A stretch of 64,000 nt of DNA from Saturnia japonica (Eukaryota > Arthropoda > Insecta > Lepidoptera > Saturniidae). Positions 34,301 through 46,615 of the stretch are shown here, in pieces. The notes below the pieces were generated by a model. That model was not told the DNA's origin, searched no databases, and worked only from the letters and a program-made list of their open reading frames with translations. How positions within the stretch are numbered: position 1 is the first letter of the stretch; every line of letters starts with the position of its first letter. The DNA lies in contig CM065306.1 of assembly GCA_033032175.1 (NCBI GenBank), positions 24,039,001 to 24,103,000 on the forward strand. Reading direction: 5' to 3'. The position numbers and the translations under genes are program-made.

Positions 34301-37300
34301 TCAGTAGTTGTTGAAGGATTCTTGATCACGAATATGTCATTAACTTTTTTTCTTTCTAATATTTTTGGATCTATTTAGATTTCACTCAAAAACGGCTTAA
34401 TCGATTCTGATAAAATTTTGTACATGGAAAGCTTAAAAATTATTACCGTAAAAAAATCAAGTCATTCCATGATTGATGGGCTATAGGAGTTGTCAAAAAT
34501 AGCGAAATTAAAAAAAATTTTGTATGACAATTATGTGCTAATTGATAATAATCATATACAAAAGTAATGTCACAATTGTATCTTAAGATTATTAGGCACA
34601 ATGGGTAACTGTAATAAATGGTATTGAAGCATTGTTAAAATTAAACATTTAAGCCACCTGTCCACTGATAGGGAGCAGAACAGAGCTGTGTAAAACTTTG
34701 ATTAATTGTATTGGTCCAAAGCTAGAGACGCATTGTATTGGTCCAAAGCTAGAGATGCAATTGTATTGGTTCAAAGCTAGAGATGCAATTGTATTGGTTC
34801 AAAGCTAGATATCTTGTCGGTTCTTTTCGATGGCTGGGATGTTTGTCCGAACCGGTGGTACTGTTTTGACTTTCATAAGTGCCTTCTTAGGGCCTAAATT
34901 GAATAAAAAATATTTTGATTTTCATCATTAACTTTCAACATTGTTAGTCGCCATTTACCTAGCACCAGGAGCAGAAGTGATTTTGTCAAATATGCGTTTA
35001 AAAAATATCAACTCACGTTCGTTTTCATACTCTTGGTCGTTGTGGTTCGCGACACCGTTCTGTCTGGCGGCACGCTCGTCGTTCAGCTGTAACTTCAGCT
35101 TACGTACTTCCGACTCTAACGCTTGCTTCGAGCTTACAAGGTTTTGCAACCGGACATCTGTTGCAAATAATTAAATTCAAGTGTCTGTGTGTAATGTTAA
35201 CATAACAGTTTTTTACTAAATGTATATGAAAGTATATACGGTACTAATAACAAAATTGTCTGCCTATCTGTTTGTTCCGGGTAATAGACACAGGTAGATA
35301 GCTGATTTTATAAGGAATAAGTTAGGATACTTTTATTTTAAAATAACTGCGCGGCAGGCGACTTCCATGGGTGGAAGTGGGGTCACCACAATACCGACAT
35401 TCTGTAGTCCACACGAGCGCAGCCGCGGGTACAGGTAGTAATGTATAAATAAATATGGGATTTCAATTTCACACACGCCACTATGTTTGCTTTTGACAAA
35501 AAAGAATATATTTAAGAAATGACTAAAATAGTATAATATATTTAAGAAATGACTAAAATAGTATAACAAATTTTCATAATATTTCAGATATTTCAATGAA
35601 CATCTCAGAAAATATTCTTAGGGAAATTCCCGCCCGCGTACATTTTAACACAATATGTCCGGGATTGTTCAAACACTGTTGACAAGACTATAGAACACTG
35701 AACCTAAGGTTCAACTACCATGAGCCACACTTCCCAGACAATCATTCCCTTATATTTATTGGATTGATGCGTTACCTAGTGTGCCTTCCCCGGCGTCATT
35801 GAGCAGCGCCTGTGCTTGATGCGAGACGAGCGCTAACGCGGGCACCGGGCCGCAACCCTCGCCGGGAAGCTCCGCCCCTGCAGTGCCGGCCTCGACGAAG
35901 GCGAAGCCCGCAGCGGCGGCGGCCGCCTCGCGCGCCACCACCGCCGCCCGCGCCCCCTCCACCTCCCGCTCGAGGGTCCCGTGCTCGCGCTTTAACCGCT
36001 CGTGTGCAGAACACTTCTCTTTGTGTTCGCGCTAAAATCATACGTTTAACAACTTATCATTCAAAATAAGACATATTTTAACAAAAAAAGATAACAACTT
36101 CGATGATTTTTGAGGAGTTTTCGATGTTCAGGGTCCGATGACAATTAAATTAAAATGGGACCACCTTTGAGGTACCCCATTTCCAATAAGAAGAATATAC
36201 ATTCGAATTGAGAACCACCTCCTATTTTGAAATGGGTTAAAAATTGAAATAAACATAATTTTAAAAATATTCAAAAAAGTTTACAACTTTGTATTATATT
36301 CACATTATTATAATTGATGGCTATATTATATCGCATTAACGTGACATGATGCATACGCAGCTCTCAATTTTACTCTTGTAAGCAGTCGACTACTATAAGC
36401 ACATCCCTCCTGATGCGTTCCGGGACGCGAGACGTGGGTCAGCGGGTATGCACGGATATACACGGTATTGAGATAATACCATAAATCTTAACATCAATAT
36501 TTTATGCATATAATTGAAACTGTGAAAGGCGTCTAATGACAAATTTGCATTAACATTAACAACATAATTTACTTACTACTCGTTAAAGTAAAATTAATGA
36601 CTGTATAGTTTTTTCAAAACGCAACATCGATAGTTTCATTTTGGTAAAATAATTTCATGTGCAGCAGTCACTAAAATAGAACCACGAAAGCCCTCAAGTA
36701 AACGTCTATTGCTGCAGGTAGCCGGTAATAGACTAACCTATTGGTTGGCTTTGTTCCTCTCCCTCGTCTCACAGACCAAAAGGAGAACTTTGCTTACTTT
36801 TTAAAACAAACCTTTAATCAACTAACATGAATGAGGTGCCATATAATAACGATCTATTCAAGTAACATGACAGCTGATAGATTGTTTGCATTCTACATAG
36901 CATGCGAAATATTTACATGGATTAGCTACAGTCGAACAAGTTCGTGCGCGGCCGTCCCATATGAGAGACTTTGGCAGGGACGAGGTGCACGACCTTACAC
37001 TAAAGTAAACAATATGTTGTCTCGGCATTGTTCTTGAAATAATTAACAACATTCGCTCGGTAGATAAACACGCACTAGGGCTGCCCCCTGACTGTATTTA
37101 TTGGGTTACCTACTTACGTATTCGATAATGCTATATTAAAATTTCATTATTATTTTTTCACCAAAATATGTACAGTGAATGTGTAAAGGGGTTATGTGAA
37201 AGGAACGTACGTTTTTTTTTTAATTCAAAATATGAGTTTTTGCTCGTTTAACAGGTCAAATATAATTTTAAATTCTAAGAAGTAAGTAATATAATATTTC

Positions 37301-40300
37301 GTCATAGTTATAAATTGCGTAATCACGACTATCACGCACTGAAATTTACCCAGATTTCGTTTCGGCTGTTTGTATGAAGACGTGATACTGTTTACAGTGT
37401 ACTGTGACTTGCGAGCCTACATTAGGCAATTGCACGCGCTACCGCTACCGTTCCCCTCTACATTACTTGCCGCCGTTGTCGTCCATTGTAGCTCGCCCCC
37501 TCCAACGTCAGTCAGAAACATAGGACGGTTGCTCACGAAATTTTACGCCTATAGTAAATACTTATATGTCTACAACACATCAAATCCTTATTAGAGAAAC
37601 GCCAGAAAGACAGAATGGTATAGTATAGAATATCTTTATTTTAGTCGATAGACGTCTACTGCTTGACATAGGCCTCAATCAAAGTTCGCCACAACGACCG
37701 GTCATGTGCTGCTCCCTCAGCCAACGGCTTCTGCTACCTTTACCAGGTCGTCGCTCCACCTTGTAGCCTTGCAGCCTGCCCACGCTACGTATACAATATA
37801 CATACCTGTAATTGCGCGTACTCCTCGTGCAGCTCCTCTATCCTGTCCTTGAGCAGTTCGAGTTGGTAGCCGAGCGCCGCCTTGTCGTTGTCCAGCTGAG
37901 CGTTCAGTATCATCGCCTTGCGGAACTTCTCTTCGACTTCCTTCAGCTCGTGCTGTAAATACAACGAATACGAACTTTTTGAAATGTAAAGGGTGTCGAA
38001 TTTCATCTACATGACCGAGATGCCCAAGCCAACCACACCCGCACGAGGTACACCCTGCTGAGTAACAAGCGAGGTTCTTTTGCCCGAGAATCGCCGATCT
38101 CTCGTTGGTCACCGTTGTTATAAGACTGTACTTACCATCAGAGGCAGTACCGTCAATTTGCCAAGCCACTATAAAGAAAACTCAATAGAACATAAATTTT
38201 GTGGTCCTCTTCTGGTTGAGCTACCACGCTTAATTTTTTTCAATACTACTTGGCACTTGTAATAGCATAGGTACCACCAGCGCGTTGCCGACGTTCAAAC
38301 CCATACCTCAGGGAGCTCTGGAAACCCACATCCACCTTTGAAATCACTGTCAAATGAAAGCTTGTAATTCTTCGAAATCTGAGGTACTAACTTAACTCAT
38401 TTAAAAAAAAGTAAATACTTGGTATTAGGGCTTACTAGAGACAATAGATTAAATGTATGATATTCCAAAATTAAAAACAGTTGGTTATCCAATGCTACAA
38501 TTTCTACTAAGGCTACAGTAATTTGCATAGAATGTGGGCTTTCCACTTCCAGAAAAATATACATTATGCTGTTAATATAAGGTTGTTGTAAGGCACAAAT
38601 TAGTGGTTGTTGATTGGACAAGAAGCGGGTGTAGATACAATATCGTTCCAAGTCGACGAAATATAAGTCTTAGTATATTGCATCTGTGTCAGAATCTGCT
38701 GTTAGTTACTAGGCACGCAAAACAATCCTGCACAACCACTCGCCTTTTATACTCTCCGCTCGCAATACAGACCGCTTCAGAACGTCAGCGCCGCGCGCTT
38801 AAACAAGTAATATGAACCGTTGACCTTTGTACGACAGCCACCGAAAATACAACCCGCAGTGAATTTGGTTTAAAAGTCTGGCCTCCAGTTTTTTAAAATA
38901 CATTTTAAAGGCAATTATTGTCGAGAATAAATCGAGAGAGTTCCACATTGTTCTTATTTTTTCCAGTATTTCAGCATCTACAAATTTTTAATGCCTCTTC
39001 GAGCTGAAAACAATAAACTGCTTGAACTCTTCTTCTTGGAGATGAATCGATAAAACAAGGTAGATCCGGTGCGACTATTATCACCTCGAGAATTCATTAT
39101 ATTGGATCTGAGGAAGCACCGAGCCAAGGAGAGAAGTAGGCGAGATGAGCGCAACAGACAAAGTGTATCTATCGTAAGCATATGTTGACGCATTCTAAGC
39201 GCTAAAATTAAAATAAAATTCGGCCGGAGTTCGATTTCGTTTTAAAACAACAGTCAGCATCTCTAGCTTCCTTGCGCCAGCGAGGTTTCCCCGCGGCAGA
39301 ATTCCTAGCAACCTCTCTATTTATCCTAGCAACATTTTTAACACATCCGAAATATTCGTCAAGTACTAAGTTAAAACAAGTATTACAGGTCAATTATTTA
39401 CCCTGAGGTCTTTAATACTGAAAGTCTCATCCGTGGAGTCTTCTGAACTGCGCCTCGGGGAGTGTACTCCGCCCGGACTGAGGGCCGATAGTCGCCCACC
39501 GGCTCGCCGTCCCACCGTCTCTGTCGTAAAACGGTCATAACTAAATAAATACACAAATTTACTGGAGCAAAAAGTCTGCACGAACTGTTTTTAACCTATT
39601 CCTACCTATTTTAACCTACGCCCAAGATCAGTCAGGCGACTGATTTGATTATTTGTTTGTAATGGATAGTCTCAAAAACTACTGGACTGATTTTAAAAAC
39701 TCTTTCACCAATATAAAGCTACAGTGTCAGCGAGTAACATTATTCCTCATTAAAATGTCAATAGTTTTACACAAAGTAAAAAAAGTAGCATACACGGGTG
39801 GTGCGTTGGCGATGTTTGTCGCATACATTTAACAAGGGTGAAATCGTGAGACCTATATAGTCGTTTATATAAATCTAACGCTATCCGCTTACAACTTAAG
39901 AGCAGTGGAAATTGTACATGCTTTGATAGTGGTATAACAATCGCCATAAATACTTGTACAGCGGTGCTGTGCTGTAGTGCATTTTATATTTTATACAACA
40001 AGGTGGCAAATAAGCATCTGGCCTCACAGTAAACGGCTACCGTAATCAATGGACGCTTGTAATAATACAATAGGTATCACTAGCGCATTGCGAACCTTGA
40101 AAACTCCAAGGTTCTCTGGAAACCCTACTCACCGCAGGAACACAATACAAAGTTATGTGACTACGATTTCCTGTAGAGTGAAGGAATTTCACCTGACGGA
40201 CTGTCCCCAGTAGAGAGAAAACATTTGTGTGCCCTACCTCTCAACTCCTACCTCCTTCCTCTTTAGGATTATCAAAAAAAATTGTGACTGGGCTCAGACA

Positions 40301-40802
40301 AGACAGCATTTCTTTTCGGGTTGGTCATGGATATCTAAAGGCAGTAAACATATAACGCTAAGTAGGCTGCGTACATTTTTGCTAATTTCGTCCCATACAA
40401 TTAAAAAAAAAACTTGACAGAATCAAAAACACTTCACTAAATTTTTTTCCTATTTTTGTTTTTTATATGATTCTCCGACGTCGTACTTAATTACTATATA
40501 GCCTATGTCACTCCCACAATTACGAAGAATCAAACGACATCTCGTATGCTAAAAATCCATCAAGCCATTTAGGCTACAGAGCGTGACAAAGAAACAGACA
40601 TACATATAATACACTTTTCGCAATCGGGTAAAAATTAATGTTTTTAACGTTGAACGATAAGCTGTTATGTTATACCTGCATACATGTCATATGCCTTGTC
40701 AGCATGATCCTCCTGCTCGCGCTGCTGACGCTCCAGCTCGCGCATGCGTATCTCCCGCGCCTCCGCCCGCGCCGCTCGTCGCGCCGCCAGCCGCTGTTCC
40801 GC
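31246..40802 (-). CDS. LRRFIP2: LRR flightless-interacting protein (LRRFIP1/2 family), 7 exons, N-terminus missing
   Basis: Seven minus-strand exons with GT-AG borders and matching phases: 40676-40802, 39402-39520, 37806-37952, 35776-36031, 35017-35157, 33966-34153 and 31246-31356. They total 1,089 bases, 362 codons plus stop. The product is a charged coiled coil. It starts with the family's [20 protein letters not shown] block, carries [13 protein letters not shown] and then NAQLDNDK (exon 3), an [11 protein letters not shown] motif (exon 4), and the conserved C-terminus ([12 protein letters not shown], then SALL). Vertebrate LRRFIP1/2 bind Flightless-I and act in TLR/MyD88, Wnt or nucleic-acid signalling in the cytoplasm; a similar role is inferred. 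No methionine precedes the first exon in frame, so at least one 5' exon lies upstream. Exons 4 and 6 are strikingly GC-rich and alanine-rich against AT-rich introns. Confidence 0.9.
32021..32042. repeat. (TA)n microsatellite
   Basis: A short perfect TA run in the last LRRFIP intron. Confidence 0.9.
32140..32230 (-). repeat. Dispersed repeat fragment (inverse of 23685-23765)
   Basis: AATTTGAGGGTGGTAGCTAG to GCTATGGTTTCATAACGATG. Same family as 23685-23765 in the opposite orientation, in an LRRFIP intron. Confidence 0.6.
32700..32795 (+). repeat. Fragment of a common dispersed repeat
   Basis: CTTGGGGCAGCCTAACTGGT and GGAATACCTAGCTCCACC match 26335-26410. Intronic and non-coding. Confidence 0.55.
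33631..33653. repeat. 23-base poly(C) homopolymer
   Basis: An uninterrupted run of 23 C on the plus strand (G on the LRRFIP sense strand) in the intron about 310 bases downstream of exon 6. It is prone to length error in assembly. Confidence 0.95.
33966..34153 (-). CDS. LRRFIP2: LRRFIP internal exon 6
   Basis: Enters in phase 1 and leaves in phase 0. Coiled coil: [20 protein letters not shown] through [14 protein letters not shown]. Very GC-rich (CGC/GCG codons). The surrounding longer open frame is read-through into introns. Confidence 0.9.
34705..34812. repeat. Four tandem copies of a 27-28 bp unit
   Basis: Units begin ATTGTATTGGTCCAAAGCTA or ATTGTATTGGTTCAAAGCTA at 34705, 34732, 34760 and 34788. 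The fourth is truncated. It lies in an LRRFIP intron. Confidence 0.9.
35017..35157 (-). CDS. LRRFIP2: LRRFIP internal exon 5
   Basis: Phase 1 in and phase 1 out, with a GTGAGT donor. Encodes [20 protein letters not shown] and [15 protein letters not shown]. Confidence 0.9.
35262..35430 (+). repeat. Degraded dispersed repeat (relative of 21430-21830)
   Basis: TTTGTTCCGGGTAATAG, CAGGTAGATAGCTGATTTTA and CATTCTGTAGTCCACACGAG appear in the same order as in MED19 intron 2. Non-coding. Confidence 0.5.
35506..35567. repeat. Two tandem copies of a 30-bp unit
   Basis: ATTTAAGAAATGACTAAAAT is repeated with a period of 30. Intronic, AT-rich. Confidence 0.85.
35776..36031 (-). CDS. LRRFIP2: LRRFIP internal exon 4, GC-rich
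   Basis: 256 bases, phase 0 in and phase 1 out. Starts [20 protein letters not shown], passes through an alanine-rich run ([16 protein letters not shown]), and ends with the family motif [11 protein letters not shown]. The alanine expansion is probably a lineage-specific insert. Confidence 0.88.
37640..37800 (-). mobile_element. RTE-like LINE C-terminal fragment in an LRRFIP intron
   Basis: The minus strand reads [12 protein letters not shown] and then, after a frameshift, [16 protein letters not shown]. This is the recognisable end of a class of RTE-like non-LTR ORFs (RW.DDLVKVAG.RW). It is short, broken and lies only about 15 bases inside the donor of LRRFIP exon 3. Confidence 0.65.
37806..37952 (-). 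CDS. LRRFIP2: LRRFIP internal exon 3
   Basis: 147 bases, exactly 49 codons, phase 0 on both sides. [20 protein letters not shown] is the best-conserved internal block. A LINE fragment begins about 15 bases beyond its donor. Confidence 0.92.
38262..38340. repeat. Degraded dispersed repeat fragment
   Basis: ATAGGTACCACCAGCGCGTT and GGAGCTCTGGAAACCCACAT resemble 40075-40135. Intronic, non-coding. Confidence 0.45.
39402..39520 (-). CDS. LRRFIP2: LRRFIP internal exon 2 (acceptor uncertain)
   Basis: The donor after GACCTCAGG is clear. For the 5' border, the acceptor TTTTACGACAG just inside the open frame restores phase with exon 1. The outer acceptor at 39540 would break it. Encodes a Ser/Gly-rich hinge ([20 protein letters not shown]) ending FSIKDLR. 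Confidence 0.75.
39985..40215 (+). repeat. Degraded copy of a widespread lepidopteran repeat
   Basis: GGTGGCAAATAAGCATCTGG, then CTCACAGTAAACGGCTACCG, and ACTAGCGCATTGCGAACC, ending near GAAGGAATTTCACCTGACGG. The order matches a family familiar from many moth and butterfly genomes. It has no coding capacity. It lies in the intron between LRRFIP exons 1 and 2. Confidence 0.55.
40676..40802 (-). CDS. LRRFIP2: LRRFIP first recognised exon
   Basis: Acceptor CATTGCAG, then [20 protein letters not shown] and [20 protein letters not shown]. Phase 0 in and phase 1 out. Family proteins have a short segment ending in ...IA.EAE before this block, which should be on an upstream exon. Confidence 0.88.
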
Positions 40803-41188
40803 CTGCAATGTAACCGAACCCTTATTTACATTTATTACACACAACATTATTTATATAAGCCCTAAATCAGCAGTTTTTAACTTTTTAAATGACAGACCTT
40901 TTTTCAAATATTAAATATCAAAAACCTCTTTCATAGTTTATTGAAAATCATATGCATAAAGTATGGAGTTTTTTTTCAATTTTTTTTACTAACTTTATAT
41001 TGTTCGTCGAAGCCCTCACAGAGTTCATACGGAACTCGGCTGCGAAGTATACTTGCCCTAAATTTAATTAAAATCAAACGTAGATTTTCCACTAAATTGT
41101 TATTATCTAAATACGGAATTATCCCTACTCGGAATATTATTAGGAAAATCTAACACAGTTACGAATTAATCCCAATATAATATAATAT

Positions 41189-41440
41189 GTGTATATATGG
41201 TCGTAAGCGCCTCTGCTATGATCGAGGTGCTGGGTTCGATTCCCAGGTCGAGCAAAGTGTTATTGGGTTTTTTCCTATGAAATTCCTTAGTAGCAGCTCG
41301 GAGTTTGGTTTGGTGCCCGATTAATGGCAATAGGCTCGCCCCCTATTACATGGGACCTAAAAACATACTCGGCGAACTGTAGGTGTACATTAGTACATCT
41401 CTGCCTAACCCTTCGGGCAATACAGGCGTGATGGTATGTG
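41189..41440 (+). mobile_element. tRNA-derived SINE, slightly 5'-truncated
   Basis: Flanked by an 11-bp duplication TAATATAATAT (41178-41188 and 41441-41451). It starts just inside the tRNA-like head and keeps the B box (GGTTCGATTCC). It shares its body with the copy at 56580-56847 (AAAGTGTTATTGGG, CTCGGAGTTTGG, AATAGGCTCGCCCCCTATTA, ACATACTCGGCGAACTG). It ends ATGGTATGTG. Confidence 0.9.
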
Positions 41441-41858
41441 TAATATAATATTCCTTACAATGTTTAATTTATATAAGCTGCATATTAATATAATATAGAT
41501 GCTATAATGATATATCACCAATCAGCTTGCAACTTTCGTTCCATTGGCACGGGGACGTTTTTGATAGGTTATCTTTCTAGACAAACTATGTGATTATTAA
41601 GTGATTCACTGAACTCGGGGAATTCCTCGTTACGCAAAATATTGCGCTCTGAAAAGTATATAGGTAAATACAATGTATATATTTGAAATGTGGTGATTAA
41701 GTCCATTCATATGATACCTAACAAGGCACTTTATAATTATTATTTTTATACAGTATTTCATGTCCTCTAGGAAGCGTCTTATTCAATTCAGTGTTACGTC
41801 ACTACTATACGTACTATTACCAACTAGGGATGTTCGATCCGATCCCATACTTATGCCG

Positions 41859-42566
41859 ATCGATACAATAGAATACGATCCACCCGATTTTTGTATCGAT
41901 TTATTGGCATTCGATCAGAACGTGTGTACAAGGAGGATCAGACCGAAAAGTATTAGTTTTCAATTTGTACATAATTTAGAGGTAAACAAACTTTAACCCA
42001 AATTATTTACTTGTAACACTAACACCGTGTTCCTTACATACAAAGTATAGTCTTACTACATCGAACAGATTTATATTTCACCAATATAAGTAAATATTTA
42101 GTAGGTACAATAACACTTGTGATGAGAGATTTCCTTTTTGTTTATTACATTTTGTTCTCTTAGACCGCCAACAACTTATTCTTTACATCAAAGTTGCGTT
42201 TCCTAAGGCTCCGCCGAAAAATCAAATATATGGCCGTTTTATACAAAATCGTCGAGTTGAGGAAATTGAATATTATATTCTGTTAATATGAATACAAAAG
42301 AAATTTTATATACTATATAGGCAAATATTTATCTTTGATCGACTTTAAAAAAGAAGGACGTTCTGAATTCGTCTGTTGTTTTATATATATTACGAGAATA
42401 CGCCGTGGTTTGTGAACCGATTAAACCGAAATTAAAGTTTGACGCTATAAAATGCAACATCTTCAATAAAAAAAAACTTACTACGATACTGGATCGATTA
42501 AATAAATCGTATCCAGTGAATAAGATCGATATAGTGTATGAAGATCCATTGTTATCCAGAATATCG
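41859..42566. other. Second ATCGAT-rich stretch and degraded repeat
   Basis: Five ATCGAT hexamers occur between 41859 and 42566. At 42338-42430 is a GATCGACTTTAAAAAAGAAG repeat fragment related to 29720-29850. An 83-codon frame (42405-42656) runs through this and has no domain character. Confidence 0.35.
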
Positions 42567-43317
42567 ATACAAAGCACTCGGATTGAACATCCCTATAACC
42601 AACTGGCAATAGAGACGCTTGTAACGATACCTAATTTGTCAAATAACGATAGATAGTTGGGAAGATATGCGGAAACAGTAAACATACATAGCCCTACTAA
42701 AATCGTAGCCCTCGTTTTCGTTTGACCACTCCTTTTTTTATTCTAACAATTATAGTCAATTTTTGTATCGTGACGTAGAAATCAATTGACCTCGCACCAC
42801 GGGTAAACTTGATTTACGAATTTTACAATAAATATTAACAGTTAAAAATCATATCGGACTTCATCGAGAATGATGAGCGAGAGAAAACCTAGACGTGACG
42901 CAACACCAACGCAAATTACTAAACACGATTTATACAATGTGTGTAGTGTTCGAGTCCGTTATCACAGCGTTATGTAAAGAGTATATTCTATTAAAAAAGT
43001 TTTAATCGTCAAGTAGTGGAACCCCTTTTCCCAATTTTTTTACGTTTGATAGCGAAATCTATACTCATATATATAAAATAAGTGAGTTTTGCCATTGTGT
43101 GCGCTTCATTCCAAAGCTGGTGGATAAATTTTGATATACAATATGTATAAAAACTCCGTCGAATCCGAAAAGGGTGTATAGGTATCCCAATTAAATTACA
43201 AAAAAAAAAAAATTGTGAAAATAAAAATGTGAATGCAATTTAAAATTAACATAATTAGTTTTAGCTTCCCTAAAATTTAACAAATTTTAATAGTGATAAC
43301 ACCGTCGCCTTTCAGGG

Positions 43318-43340
43318 CGCGGCGCGGCGCGGCGCAGCGG
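43318..43340. repeat. Short GGCGC tandem repeat
   Basis: GGCGCGGCGCGGCGCGGCGC stands out in AT-rich DNA, followed by a CpG-rich patch to about 43400 with no open frame of interest. Confidence 0.8.
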
Positions 43341-44559
43341 TACCGTGGGCCGCGTTAGTTCAAAAGCACCGCACTGCCAAACCGCGCTGCACCCCCGCAC
43401 TCTGAAGAAATGGTAGACGTACGAGTTTTCTGGTACACGTACCAAGTTTCAGTTTCAAGTTTCAAAAAATTATAATAGATAGAGCTTCTTTTGATATGAT
43501 TATAATATACTACTGAACAAGAATTATTTGTACTAATTAGTAACATTATTCGATTATGAAAATTAGTTGGTTACTAATTACAGAGTCGACTATCGATTAA
43601 TACTAATTACTAATTAATAAGTAAATTTCTCGGTCATGTGAATGATGATCGCCCACCACTAAAAAAAGGTCGTACGGGGCGCCCCCAATAAGTTGTACCA
43701 ACTTTTTTTTAAAATTGTACCAGGATTGTTGTGACATTGTCTACCATCCCTAGGACTACCTAACGAACTATACCTACCTTTGCATAGATTTAATTTAATT
43801 TAATTTTAATAATAGCCAATAGGTCAGTTTCGCGAAAACATTGCTTCCGAGTAGTTGTGTTCCGTTGCGTTGTTGTGATTGTTTTCCGCGTAATGTCGTA
43901 TTCTAACCAAGAGTAGGTATTTTAATAAGTTAATGTGTTCAGTGTTCACGGCCAAAGAACACATCGTGCTAAAACAATCAGTTTTACGCAAATCGTAATA
44001 CTAAAACCGAAATGCGTTTGCTCATTGTAGCAGCTTTTGACAAAACTAAATGCGACACAAATGTGTTACAAAGTGTCCGTGCAAACCTCGTGAGACGTTG
44101 TCAGACATGTGTTACTCTTGGTGGTAGGAAACATGGAACAACATATTCGTGAAAGCCATCGCCTTACAGTCCTCATCGAATGATAGTCACAATATTCAAA
44201 CTCGGACGACAAATAAAGCGCTCTTATCAAAGCTACAGAAAAATAACAATTACTGTGATAAAGGGAGCCCGGGGTCAACAAGGGTCATCATAATGTTGAT
44301 GTTAGATAAAGGACGCGTGGCGCCGCCTGTATTGCCATGTAAGTTTCCTCATTTAACAAAAAAAAATTACATTTTATTCAGGGAATTTTAAAAAAAATCT
44401 AATCTGAGATAGATAACATAAACAAAATATAATCTCGATACCTGGTAACACCTTCACGGATCCGACGGAGGTTTTAATACATATTGTTTTTTTTTTTTGT
44501 TTCATTCTATAGATACTTGGTCCGTATCTTAAATCAATATAACGATATCTTAATTCAAT

Positions 44560-45430
44560 AAAAAATGGGTGCGTGTACTTATGTACGCGCGTGAGAAGTT
44601 ATATTTCTTTGGCATCATTAAAAAATAGTTTTTAATTGCATGCAAATAATTAATTACAATAAAATAATAGAAGGATTGGAAAAGGATAATCAACAAAGTT
44701 CATTTTAAATTTGAAAAATTAAATAAATAAATATTTATTTTCTTACATTAAGTCTAACATAAATTGTCTTATTATTCGAATCGTATTTTTAATTAAATGA
44801 TGTCCACTTCCATAGTATCTTCCGGTAATGTCTGAATCGGAACTTATATAATTAATATATATATATAATTACTAAAAACCAAATTTAGAGAATAATAAAT
44901 ATATAAGACATAATTTGTACTAAATATTATAAGATTCTTAATTTTAAATGTTTATTATTGATTATTTAATATTTTAAAAATAAATTTAATAATAAATTCA
45001 AAAATTGAATTTAAGGTTGGTCATTTTTTAAATATTTTTATTGATTTCTTAATTTAATATTCACTTTTCATTTTTATCAAAAAAAATTTCATTAAATTTA
45101 TTTAGTTATTTTTATAAATATTTATTATTTATTCAATTTAATAGCAAATATTAAAAATTAATATTATAATTTGATGTTCAATTTTAATTTCTATCACAAA
45201 CTTTTTATTAAATGTTTTATTAAATTTATTTCTTTATTTTGTAAATATTAAATAACCAATAATAAGTATTTAACATTAATAATTTAATAATATTTAGTGT
45301 TAATTATATTAAATAAAAGTATTTTAATTTATATCAATAAATAATACATACGGATAGTTAACCTCAATTATATTGGAGCACTTGAAAAAGTATATAAGCA
45401 CAATTTTTTTCACTAATATTCACAAATAGT
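44560..45430. other. Extremely AT-rich block
   Basis: Nearly a kilobase of A/T with very few G or C, made of irregular ATTTAATAATAAATTT-like words. No clear period. It could be a degraded AT satellite, a matrix-attachment region or simple drift. Confidence 0.6.
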
Positions 45431-46002
45431 AAGTAATATCAATCAAAATATTCAATTTAAATCACTACTGAATATAATTTATTAGCACATATATAATTCG
45501 CACTTGTATGAAACTAAAACACGTGTTGGGAATGTATAAACTAGAAACATGTTGATAAATATTATAAATATGAAAACAGTGATCAGAGGTGACGAGCGTA
45601 CCAACATGCGCAATTAATATCGAGGTTCAATTTCTATTTTGTTGGTAGCTTTTTTTTTCGAGACTTAATGAGCGGTTAAGCAGACAACTTCATACTGTTA
45701 ATTTTGTGTCACAGATGCGCGCGCATCTTAAAACTTCACTCTCATCATTTTTTCATAACGCGCCTAAAGCAAGTAAAAAGCCTAAAGTAAGTATAACTTC
45801 AAAAATATATTAAAGATTTATTAAGCTCTATGGATTTAAGAACCTACGATTTTTATAAGCACTACGCGTTCAGCGATATGTTTTATTTCCGTGGAAAAGT
45901 GGGGATTATAATATCAGTATAGATTTACGCAGAAGAAGATGCGAGAAACGCTAGTCTGCAATATTTGAAGAATTTATTCAAAACCTGGTAAAATATAAGA
46001 AA

Positions 46003-46615
46003 CTAGCTGCGTCTCACGGTTTCACCTGTGTTAATTTTATCCGACAAACACCGCGCCGCCAACGCACCCATGTAGTCTATCTTAATTGTTCTTTCTGGAA
46101 GTGAAAATTATTTTAATTTTTCATTACCTCCTAAACTGTGTCCAAATAACATACTCCAAAGAGCAAAATTTATCTTCATAGAATTGTCTTTATGAAGAAG
46201 TAACTTTTGTTTGTAAGGATTAATATGATATGTCTAAAAATAATGCTTAAAGATCAAGTTAATATTCAACAAATCTTTGTCACAAAATACCTTATTGTGA
46301 CTTATGTATAAGAGATAGACATATACTATCGCTGACTTTTTTTAAAAATATATACTAATGAATAATATTATTGTAAAAAATTGTATTTCCGTATCATTGA
46401 CAATTACACCAGCGCACGCGGATAAAGCAGTTCGGGAGAGCCTCGACTTCCGACTTACGTAATAAAAATCAATATTTAAGGCCATCTGAGAGTCGTAGCC
46501 TATTCTTAAATAGCCAATAGTATTTCTCGAGAGTCTGGCTGTCATATAAAAAAAGAATTTTTCGAATTCGACTGGTAGTTCCAGAGATCAGCGTGTTTGA
46601 ACAAACAAAAAAAGA
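46003..46615 (+). repeat. Dispersed lepidopteran-type repeat (copy 2)
   Basis: Starts CTAGCTGCGTCTCACGGTTT and ends AGTTCCAGAGATCAGCGTG, then AACAAACAAA. Aligns in order with 10865-11580, with an extra segment at about 46370-46470. Confidence 0.65.

Noticed and set aside
35796..36069. GC-rich plus-strand and alternate-frame ORFs over LRRFIP exon 4
   Set aside because: They are by-products of extreme GC content in the exon. Arg/Pro- or Gly/Ala-rich translations without domain character.
42405..42656. 83-codon plus-strand ORF as a gene
   Set aside because: It begins inside a known type of dispersed repeat, has no domain and no splice context.
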